Assembly (NCBI GenBank): GCA_035504175.1
Contig: DATJSJ010000207.1
Coordinates: forward strand, 1-8,928
Length of the DNA stretch: 8,928 nucleotides
Source of the DNA: DATJSJ01 sp035504175
GTDB lineage: Bacteria > Pseudomonadota > Alphaproteobacteria > Acetobacterales > Acetobacteraceae
Reading direction: 5' to 3'
The position numbers and the translations under genes are program-made. The notes under the pieces are model-generated. The model had not been told where the DNA came from, did not search any database, and saw nothing but the letters and a program-made list of their open reading frames with translations. Below, in pieces: positions 1-4,968 of this stretch; positions within the stretch are counted from its first letter, which is position 1; every line of letters begins with the position of its first letter.

Positions 1-909
1 GGCGCCTGGGTCGGCGCCGGCGAGCCGCTGGTCTACATCACCGGCAGCATGGTGGCACTCTGCGACCTCGAGACGCTCCTGCTGCAGAAGGTCGGGCCCG
101 CGTGCGTCGCCGCGCACAACGCTTATCAGATGGCGCTCGCGCTGCCGAAGGTCGGCTTCCTGGCGATGGAGGCGCGGCACTGCGCCGGCGCCGGTATGCA
201 GGAGATGATGGGCTACGCCGCGGCGGTCGGCAGCCGCGCCGCCCAGGCGGAAGGCGCGCGCGGCTTCATCGGCACTGCGACCGACACGACCGCCCGCTTC
301 TTCGGTGCCACGCGCGGGCGCGGCACGATGCCGCATGCGCTGATCGGCTACGCCGGCTCGACCGTGCGTGCCGCAGAGATGTTCCACGAGACTTTCCCCG
401 ACCAGGATCTCACCGTGCTGACCGACTATTTCGGCCGCGAGATTTCCGACGGGCTTGAAGTCTGCCGCCGCTTCGCCGATCTCGCCGCCGCCGGGCGGCT
501 GCTGGTGCGGCTCGATACGCATGGCGGGCGCTTCCTCGAGGGGCTGACGCCGGCCGAGAGCTACGCGGTGCTGGAACGCCATGCGCCCGGTGCCATCCGC
601 CGCTACCGCAGCGAGACCGAGCTGCGCTTTCTGGTCGGCACCGGCGTCTCCGCTGCCGCGATCTGGCGCATGCGCGAGGCGCTGGATGAGGCCGGGTTCG
701 ATCGCGTCAAGATCGTCGCCTCCTCGGGCTTCGGTGTGGGCAAGTGCCGGACCATGGCGGACGCCAACGCGCCGATCGACATCGTCGGCACGGGGAGTTT
801 CATCCCCGAGGCGTGGTCGGAAACGTACGCCACGGCGGATATCGTCGAGTATGATGGGCAGCCCATGGTGAAGCTGGGGCGGGAGTTCCTGTTGCGGCGA
901 AGGGAATAG
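1..909 (+). CDS. pncB: Nicotinate phosphoribosyltransferase, 3' part (5' end outside window)
   Basis: The frame is open from base 1, so the first visible ATG at 49 is internal; 302 residues are visible. Related enzymes of this short NAPRTase type are roughly 390 residues, so perhaps 90 N-terminal residues are missing. The enzyme joins nicotinate and PRPP to give nicotinate mononucleotide, the first step of the Preiss-Handler NAD salvage route, in the cytoplasm. Visible family features are the EARHCAGAGMQEMMGYAAAVG block followed by GTATDTTA, the RLDTHGGRF segment, and a C-terminal phosphate-binding region with SSGFGVGKC and DIVGTGSFIP. The protein ends in an arginine-rich tail (LLRRRE) at a TAG stop. 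The gene converges on purB, with only hairpin elements between them. Family assignment is good; the symbol is by function, because this subfamily differs from the E. coli PncB type. Confidence 0.88.
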   Translation, partial: GAWVGAGEPLVYITGSMVALCDLETLLLQKVGPACVAAHNAYQMALALPKVGFLAMEARHCAGAGMQEMMGYAAAVGSRAAQAEGARGFIGTATDTTARFFGATRGRGTMPHALIGYAGSTVRAAEMFHETFPDQDLTVLTDYFGREISDGLEVCRRFADLAAAGRLLVRLDTHGGRFLEGLTPAESYAVLERHAPGAIRRYRSETELRFLVGTGVSAAAIWRMREALDEAGFDRVKIVASSGFGVGKCRTMADANAPIDIVGTGSFIPEAWSETYATADIVEYDGQPMVKLGREFLLRRRE

Positions 910-918
910 AAAGAAAGC

Positions 919-965
919 GGTTCTTTTTTGTAAAAAAGAACCAAAAAACTTCTATCCGTTTGGCG
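919..965 (+). repeat. AT-rich hairpin element, copy A
   Basis: A perfect 11-bp inverted repeat (GGTTCTTTTTT, 2-base centre GT, AAAAAAGAACC; 919-942) is followed by an A-tract, CTTC, TATCCGTT (953-960) and TTTGGCG (959-965). It starts nine bases after the pncB stop. The same block occurs in inverted orientation as copy B at 988-1039. It may act as a transcription end for pncB, but the T-run lies inside the stem rather than after it, so it is not a textbook intrinsic terminator. It stands out sharply against the GC-rich surroundings. Confidence 0.75.
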
Positions 966-987
966 CCGAGTCTACGGGATCGCCCAC

Positions 988-1039
988 CGCCAAGGGAACG
1001 GATAAAGTCTTTTTGCTTCTTTTTCTACAGAAAAAGAAG
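988..1039 (-). repeat. AT-rich hairpin element, copy B (inverted relative to copy A)
   Basis: Read on the minus strand this is CTTCTTTTTCT, GT, AGAAAAAGAAG (a perfect 11-bp inverted repeat, 1016-1039), then CAAAAAGACTT (1005-1015), TATCCGTT (997-1004), three extra bases and TTGGCG (988-993). The order and most bases match copy A, including the exact 8-mer TATCCGTT, but the two stems differ in sequence while each stays perfectly paired. That pattern suggests selection for structure. The hairpin lies 9 bases beyond the purB stop. Read from the purB side it could mark the end of the purB transcript. Confidence 0.75.
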
Positions 1040-1048
1040 ACTCTTCCC

Positions 1049-2374
1049 TTACTTCGCCTCCCCGAACACCCGCGCGAAAATCCGATCCACCTCCCGCAGG
1101 TGCATCCTAGCGTCCATCGCCCGATCAAGCTCCGCCGCCGGCACGCGCCCCGCGACCTCCGGATCGGCGTCCAGATTCTCCCGGAAGCTCCGCCCTCCTT
1201 CCCACGTGCGCATCGCGTTGCGCTGGACGATCGCGTAGGCGTCCTCGCGCAGGATGCCGGCGCGGGTCAGCGCCAGCAGTACCTCGCCGCTGTGCACGAC
1301 GCCGCCCAGCGCCTCCAGGTTCGCCAGCATCCGCTCCGGATACACGACCAGGCGTTCCATCATCCCGGCCAGCCGCGTCAGCGCGAAATCGAGCGCGAGC
1401 GTCGTGTCGGGTGCGATCACCCGCTCGACGCTGGAATGGCTGATGTCGCGCTCGTGCCAGAGCGTGACGTTCTCCATCGCCGGCACCACCGCGCCGCGCA
1501 CCAGGCGCGCGAGGCCGGTGAGGTTCTCCGACAGCACCGGGTTGCGCTTGTGCGGCATCGCGCTGCTGCCCTTCTGGCCGGGCGCGAAGAACTCCTCAGC
1601 CTCGCGCACCTCGCTGCGCTGCAGGTGACGGATTTCGGTCGCCAGCCGCTCGATGCCGCTTGCGATCACGCCGAGCGTGCAGAAGAACGCGGCGTGCCGG
1701 TCGCGCGGGATCACCTGGGTCGCGACCGGCTCCGGCTGCAATCCGAGCCGCGCCGCGACGTGCGCCTCCACGCGCGGATCGAGATGCGCGAAGGTGCCGA
1801 CCGCGCCGCTGATCGAGCAGGTGGCGATCTCGGCGCGCGCCGCCTGCAACCGCGTGTGGTTGCGCGCGAATTCGGCGTAGTGGCCGGCGAGCTTCAGCCC
1901 GAACGTGGTCGGTTCGGCGTGGATGCCGTGGCTGCGGCCGATGGTCAGCGTGTGCTTGTGTTCGAAGGCGCGCCGCTTCAGCGCCGCCAGCACGGCGTCG
2001 AGATCGGCCAGCAGCAGGTCGGCGGCCTGGGTGAGCTGCACGGCGAGGCAGGTGTCGAGCACGTCGCTGCTGGTCATGCCGAGGTGGACGTAGCGGCTGT
2101 CCGGCCCGATCGCCTCCGCGAGCCAGGTGAGGAACGCGATGACGTCGTGGCGCGTCTCCTGTTCGATCGCGTCGATCCGGGCAACGTCGGCCGCATCGAT
2201 GGCGGCGACGCGCGGGCCGCCGCGCTCGCGGATCGCCTGCGCCGCCTCGGTCGGGATGGTGCCCAGCGCGGCCATGGCTTCCGCCGCCAGCGCCTCGATC
2301 TCGAACCAGATCCGATAGCGGTTGGCGGGCGACCAGATCGCCGCCATCTCGGGGCGGGTGTAGCGGGGAACCAT
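1049..2374 (-). CDS. purB: Adenylosuccinate lyase
   Basis: A 441-residue protein of normal length for PurB. It catalyses two beta-eliminations of fumarate in purine synthesis: SAICAR to AICAR, and adenylosuccinate to AMP. It is a cytoplasmic homotetramer of the fumarase/aspartase superfamily. The N-terminus MVPRYTRPEMAAIW is typical. The first conserved region has RHD at 75-77 and HLGMTSSDVLDT at about 98-108, the second has SHG with the conserved His149, and the superfamily signature GSSAMPHKRNP at 269-279 carries the mobile-loop serine. The frame stays open for 98 codons upstream, but that stretch does not resemble PurB. The ATG at 2374 is chosen because of this homology and because a GAGG (complement of 2381-2384) sits six bases upstream. 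It is divergent from the TerC-type gene and convergent with pncB. No other pur gene is in view. Confidence 0.96.
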   Translation of the reverse strand: MVPRYTRPEMAAIWSPANRYRIWFEIEALAAEAMAALGTIPTEAAQAIRERGGPRVAAIDAADVARIDAIEQETRHDVIAFLTWLAEAIGPDSRYVHLGMTSSDVLDTCLAVQLTQAADLLLADLDAVLAALKRRAFEHKHTLTIGRSHGIHAEPTTFGLKLAGHYAEFARNHTRLQAARAEIATCSISGAVGTFAHLDPRVEAHVAARLGLQPEPVATQVIPRDRHAAFFCTLGVIASGIERLATEIRHLQRSEVREAEEFFAPGQKGSSAMPHKRNPVLSENLTGLARLVRGAVVPAMENVTLWHERDISHSSVERVIAPDTTLALDFALTRLAGMMERLVVYPERMLANLEALGGVVHSGEVLLALTRAGILREDAYAIVQRNAMRTWEGGRSFRENLDADPEVAGRVPAAELDRAMDARMHLREVDRIFARVFGEAK

Positions 2375-2386
2375 GCGGGACCTCGT

Positions 2387-2398
2387 GGCCTTCGGGCC
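2387..2398. other. Short GGCC-TTCG-GGCC hairpin in the purB/terC divergent region
   Basis: Four G/C pairs close a TTCG loop with a C-G closing pair, a very stable tetraloop on the plus-strand transcript. It lies 13 bases upstream of the purB start. If the TerC-type gene starts at the GTG at 2460, the hairpin falls in that gene's leader. The stem is short and such sequences are common by chance in GC-rich DNA. I see no match to the yybP-ykoY manganese riboswitch that precedes some genes of this family. Confidence 0.3.
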
Positions 2399-2459
2399 TG
2401 CTTCTTCATCCTCCCGCCGGGCGACGCAAGTCCGGCCGCCGACGGAGACCCGACCGACC

Positions 2460-3050
2460 GTGCTGCTCACCGATCTTGCCGCTCTCGCCCAGGTCCTGCT
2501 GATCGATCTGACGCTGGCCGGGGACAATGCCGTGGTGGTCGGCCTGGCGGTGACCGGGCTGCCGCCGCGGCAGAAGGCGCGGGCGATCCTGTTCGGCACC
2601 GTCGCCGCCGCGCTCATCCGCATCGGCTTCGGCGCCGTCACGCTGCAACTGCTGGCGATTGTCGGCATGACCCTGGCTGGCGGGCTGCTGCTGCTCTGGG
2701 TCTGCTGGAAGATGTATCGCGAGCTTTGGCGCAGCCGGCATCACGCCGTGGCGGGGCTGAGGCCGCCGAAGAAGTCGCTGCGCAGCGCGCTGGTGCAGGT
2801 GGCGCTGGCCGACGTGTCGATGAGCCTGGACAACGTGCTGGCCGTGGCGGGCGCCTCGCACGGCCGGCTCTGGGTCATGACGGTCGGAATTGCCGTCTCG
2901 GTGCTGCTGATGGGAATCGCTGCGGGGCTGATCGCCCGGCTGCTCGAGCGGCATCGCTGGATCGCCTGGATCGGCCTGATGATCGTGCTGGTGGTGGCGG
3001 TGCGGCTGATCTGGGACGGCTCACAGCAGGTGGCCGGCGCGATCACCTGA
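2460..3050 (+). CDS. TerC/YjbE-family integral membrane protein, putative metal exporter
   Basis: From the GTG at 2460 this is a 196-residue, very hydrophobic protein with about six membrane segments. It has the family's internal two-fold repeat: D16-x5-D22-N23 in the first half and D118-x5-D124-N125 in the second, both at the start of membrane helices. A basic cytoplasmic loop (about 87-108, RSRHH and RPPKKS) separates the halves. Relatives (TerC, Alx, YjbE/YkoY) are linked to tellurite or pH response and to Mn2+ export; the substrate here is not shown by sequence. An in-frame ATG at 2373 would add 29 residues, but these are polar, unlike the family, and that ATG overlaps the purB start codon. 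The GTG has a CGGAG at 2443-2447. The gene ends in a hairpin shared with the convergent methyltransferase gene. Confidence 0.88.
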   Translation: MLLTDLAALAQVLLIDLTLAGDNAVVVGLAVTGLPPRQKARAILFGTVAAALIRIGFGAVTLQLLAIVGMTLAGGLLLLWVCWKMYRELWRSRHHAVAGLRPPKKSLRSALVQVALADVSMSLDNVLAVAGASHGRLWVMTVGIAVSVLLMGIAAGLIARLLERHRWIAWIGLMIVLVVAVRLIWDGSQQVAGAIT

Positions 3051-3080
3051 GCCGGCCACCGGGCGCCCGCTGGCGGCTCA
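3048..3080. terminator. Hairpin spanning both stop codons of two convergent genes
   Basis: TGAGCCGGCCA (3048-3058) pairs with TGGCGGCTCA (3071-3080) with one bulged G. The loop contains the perfect palindrome CGGGCGCCCG (3060-3069). The outermost three pairs are the TGA stop of the TerC-type gene and the complementary stop (TCA on +) of the methyltransferase gene. It can form on either transcript. There is no T-run on either side, so it is terminator-like or an RNA 3'-end protector rather than a classic intrinsic terminator. Confidence 0.45.
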
Positions 3081-3710
3081 GGCCGCGGCCGAGAGCAAGT
3101 CGGTCGGGGTGTAGCGCCAGACGCTGGCGGGCGGCAGGTTGAGCGGAGTCCAGGCCTCGCGGCGGGCGTGCAATCCGTGCCGGCGCCAGGGGAGCGGCGA
3201 GGTGGCGCAGTAGCTGTAGTGCAGGAAGCCGCGGCCGGGCGCGACCCGGTCCATCGCGTCGATGAAGCGGCGCTGCTCGGCGAGCGGCAGCAGCACCAGC
3301 GGGATGCCGCAGACGACCGTACCGATACGACCACACAGTGCCGGCGGGATCAGCCCGGGCAACTCGCGCGCGTCGCCCTCGATGACCTGCACGCCGGGCA
3401 GCCCGGCGCGCAACAGCCGTGCCAGCGCCGGCACGATTTCGACCACGATCAGACTAGAGGGCGGCACGCCGCCGGCCAGCAGGGCGCGCGAGACGACGCC
3501 GGTGCCGGCGCCGAGCTCCAGCACCAACTCCTCCGGCGTCCGGCGCGTCTGGGCCACGATGCGCCGGCAGAGCGCCGGTGAGGAGGGGACGACCGACCCG
3601 ATCTGCAGCGGGTTGGCGAGCCAGCGCCTGAAGAACAGCCACGGCTCCGCTGCGGCCTTGACTTTCGCTGGACTGTGAGACGGTGCGGCCGAATGCAAGA
3701 AATGTGTCAT
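3078..3710 (-). CDS. SAM-dependent methyltransferase, PmtA-like (phospholipid N-methyltransferase type)
   Basis: A 210-residue class I methyltransferase, close in size to bacterial PmtA, which methylates phosphatidylethanolamine stepwise towards phosphatidylcholine at the membrane. The N-terminal FFRRWLANPLQIGSVVPSS stretch (27-44) is characteristic of the PmtA/rRNA-adenine-dimethylase-like group. Motif I is ELGAGTG (65-71), the acidic residue ending strand 2 is E91, EGDAREL follows at 111-117, and the motif IV region is VVCGIPLVLLP (132-142). There is no signal peptide or membrane segment; the basic N-terminal part could touch the membrane. The ATG at 3710 is preceded only by a weak purine stretch. 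It is alone on the minus strand with a long non-coding region upstream. The exact substrate is uncertain, since relatives methylate other lipids or are uncharacterised. Confidence 0.82.
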   Translation of the reverse strand: MTHFLHSAAPSHSPAKVKAAAEPWLFFRRWLANPLQIGSVVPSSPALCRRIVAQTRRTPEELVLELGAGTGVVSRALLAGGVPPSSLIVVEIVPALARLLRAGLPGVQVIEGDARELPGLIPPALCGRIGTVVCGIPLVLLPLAEQRRFIDAMDRVAPGRGFLHYSYCATSPLPWRRHGLHARREAWTPLNLPPASVWRYTPTDLLSAAA

Positions 3711-3915
3711 CGTTCTGTCATCCGGGATTTGTCGATACTTTCACAGACCCTCCGTAGCGCAGTGCAGGAGGTCGGGGAAGTTCACCGCTGCCGCCACGAG
3801 ACCGGCCTGCGACGTGCGCCTCCCGGGCTGAATCGCGCGCGGGCGGCCCGGGCGGCGGCATGGCGTTGCCGTGCCGCGACCATGGAACGCCCGCCATGGC
3901 AGGTCCGAAGGCCAA

Positions 3916-3945
3916 TTGATATCGAAATAAAAACGACGCGATAAA
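3916..3945 (+). promoter_or_regulatory. Candidate sigma-70-type promoter upstream of structured stretch
   Basis: TTGATA (3916-3921) matches five of six bases of the -35 consensus, and GATAAA (3940-3945) matches four of six of the -10, with 18 bases between. It sits in the most AT-rich part of the intergenic region. A start near 3952 would place the hairpins at 3964-3987 and 4021-4067 early in the transcript, which could run on into the Rrf2 gene. A nearby TGCTATGTAT (3951-3960) resembles an extended -10 but has no good -35. Confidence 0.35.
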
Positions 3946-3963
3946 CGAACTGCTATGTATTGC

Positions 3964-3987
3964 GACCGCGTGCTGGTGAACGCGGTC
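3964..3987 (+). repeat. Perfect 8-bp inverted repeat, GACCGCGT / ACGCGGTC
   Basis: Arms 3964-3971 and 3980-3987 are exact reverse complements, separated by the 8 bases GCTGGTGA. It could be an RNA stem-loop at the start of a transcript from the promoter-like site just upstream, or a binding site for a dimeric regulator. No T-run follows, so it is not an intrinsic terminator. Confidence 0.5.
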
Positions 3988-4020
3988 CAGCCATCGGGGC
4001 GGTTTCATTTCACGGGTCGC

Positions 4021-4067
4021 GGTGCGATACACGCTTTGGTTGTCAGCACCAAGAAAGCAATCGCGCC
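4021..4067 (+). ncRNA. Extended stem-loop, candidate structured RNA or leader element
   Basis: Three nested helices line up. GGTGCGAT (4021-4028) pairs with ATCGCGCC (4060-4067), 8 pairs with one G-T wobble. GCTTT (4033-4037) pairs with AAAGC (4054-4058). GGT (4038-4040) pairs with ACC (4048-4050). Small internal loops or bulges (ACAC/A and AAG) separate them, and the apical loop is TGTCAGC. Sixteen pairs in 47 bases outside any gene is more than I expect by chance, but I cannot name a family. It is about 245 bases before the Rrf2 start, so it could be a small RNA or part of a long 5' leader. Confidence 0.3.
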
Positions 4068-4256
4068 CGGTTGCAGCAGTTCATGCCGGCGCGATCATCC
4101 CGCCCGCGGCCGGCAGCGCAGAGACCTGACCAGCCCCGGCTTCCACCGCCGGCGGTTACGGCGGAACCCCATGATTTCTCGATGTTTCTCGGCGGATGCG
4201 GGAAACACATCGCGCAGGCGTGAACGAACGCGCTCAACTAGCACTCAACGTCGCCG

Positions 4257-4269
4257 ATCCGGTTCGGAT
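4257..4269. promoter_or_regulatory. Palindrome ATCCG-GTT-CGGAT upstream of the Rrf2 gene
   Basis: A perfect 5-bp dyad with a 3-base centre, ending 41 bases before the Rrf2 start codon. Rrf2 proteins often repress their own gene through dyad operators in this position, so it is a reasonable operator candidate. The arms are short and no second copy was found before the downstream glycosyltransferase gene, so confidence is low. Confidence 0.25.
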
Positions 4270-4310
4270 AAGACACGATGCGACGGGGTCATAATGGAGT
4301 CAGGCGTCCC

Positions 4311-4796
4311 ATGACCGCCACGCGTTTTGCCGTTGCCGCCCATATCCTGATGCTGCTCGCCGAGGGCGAAAGCACCACCAGGCCGGGGCGCAGCACGAGC
4401 CAGGAGCTTGCCCGCAGCGTCAACACCAATCCGGTGGTGGTGCGGCGAATCACCGGCCAGCTCGCCCGTGCCGGGTTGGTCCGGGTGCGCCGCGGTCCGG
4501 GCGGCGCAGCGCTGGCGCGCGCGCCGGAGGAGATCTCGCTCGGTGAGGTCTGGCAGGCGGTGAATCCGGGGCTTGCCGCCCGGCTGCTGCCGGTACACCC
4601 GCACCCGGACCCGTCCTGCCCGGTGGGACGTCGTGTGCCGGCGCTGCTCGGCGCCGCGGAACGTGAGCTGCAATCCGCACTGGCGCAGATCACTCTGGAC
4701 CGGCTGATGCACGGCATGCAGGTGGACGGCTTGCCGGCATCCGCGCCGGCGCGGACCGAGCGACGGCTGGCGGAGTCGCACGCGGCACCCGCCTGA
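4311..4796 (+). CDS. Rrf2-family transcriptional regulator, single-cysteine (YwnA-like) type
   Basis: A 161-residue DNA-binding protein. The N-terminal MTATRFAVAAHILMLLAEGE helix is followed by a winged helix-turn-helix at about 28-80, with SQELARSVNTNPVVVRRI as the reading region, RRGPGGA as the wing and ISLGEV after it. It lacks the three-cysteine cluster that binds Fe-S in IscR, NsrR and RirA. The only cysteine is C103 in DPSCPVGRR, the pattern of the YwnA-like clade, so it may sense thiol or electrophile stress or work without a cofactor. The ATG at 4311 fits the family N-terminus and has TGGAG at 4295-4299; an in-frame ATG at 4278 would add 11 residues unlike the family. The C-terminal 25 residues are Ala/Arg-rich. 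It precedes the polysaccharide genes on the same strand by 172 bases; its targets are unknown. Confidence 0.88.
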   Translation: MTATRFAVAAHILMLLAEGESTTRPGRSTSQELARSVNTNPVVVRRITGQLARAGLVRVRRGPGGAALARAPEEISLGEVWQAVNPGLAARLLPVHPHPDPSCPVGRRVPALLGAAERELQSALAQITLDRLMHGMQVDGLPASAPARTERRLAESHAAPA

Positions 4797-4828
4797 CGCC
4801 GGCCGCAAGCGGCGCGCGCAAACGCTAC

Positions 4829-4888
4829 GTGAACAATACGTTCTCGATTTCACTGGAAGATTCACGCTGATAAAGTAGAGTTTATGTT
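4829..4888 (+). promoter_or_regulatory. Candidate promoter and repeat motifs before the GT2 gene
   Basis: This is the AT-richer part of the 172-base gap after the Rrf2 gene. A possible -35 is TTCACG (4861-4866) with -10 TATGTT (4883-4888), 16 bases apart. GTGAA (4829-4833) is followed by TTCAC at 4849-4853 and again at 4861-4865 (within GATTTCAC and GATTCAC). One inverted and two direct copies suggest a regulator site overlapping the -35. The rest of the gap to 4968 is GC-rich and ends with a ribosome binding site (GAGGG, 4955-4959) for the next gene. Confidence 0.3.
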
Positions 4889-4968
4889 CTATCCTCGCGC
4901 GCGGGTCGGGCGTGCCAGCGCGCGCCCTCGCGCTGCGTCCGGACAACGACTGACGAGGGTAGACAAGC

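Larger units (their letters stand above)
3711..4310. other. 600-base region without a convincing gene
   Basis: It lies between the divergent methyltransferase and Rrf2 genes. Every reading frame here translates to arginine-, serine- or proline-rich chains with no domain-like pattern and no good ribosome binding site. 3711-3910 is GC-rich with many small palindromes (for example CGGCA-N6-TGCCG near 3856). 3911-3960 is markedly AT-rich and promoter-like. 3964-4067 contains two good inverted repeats. 4068-4310 holds a small palindrome near the Rrf2 start and little else. Confidence 0.6.

Noticed and set aside
2375..2459. Possible yybP-ykoY manganese riboswitch before the TerC-type gene
   Set aside because: Some family members have this riboswitch, but I see none of its conserved core here, and the leader is short and explained by purB and spacer sequence.
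1013..3142. A 709-codon plus-strand open frame across purB and beyond
   Set aside because: It lies antisense to purB, which has all signature motifs. Its translation is Arg/His/Ala-rich without any domain, a usual shadow in GC-rich DNA.
3718..4032. A 104-codon minus-strand open frame upstream of the methyltransferase gene
   Set aside because: Pro/Arg/Gly-rich, no domain pattern and no ribosome binding site; it crosses the AT-rich promoter-like patch.
3955..4314. A 119-codon open frame in the intergenic region whose stop overlaps the Rrf2 ATG
   Set aside because: No ribosome binding site, later part strongly Arg/Ser-rich with mixed third-base composition, and no recognisable motif. The overlap with the Rrf2 start appears accidental.
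4802..4813. Small GCCGC-AA-GCGGC hairpin just after the Rrf2 stop
   Set aside because: The stem is only 4-5 bp with no T-run; such palindromes are frequent in DNA this GC-rich, so I do not call a terminator.
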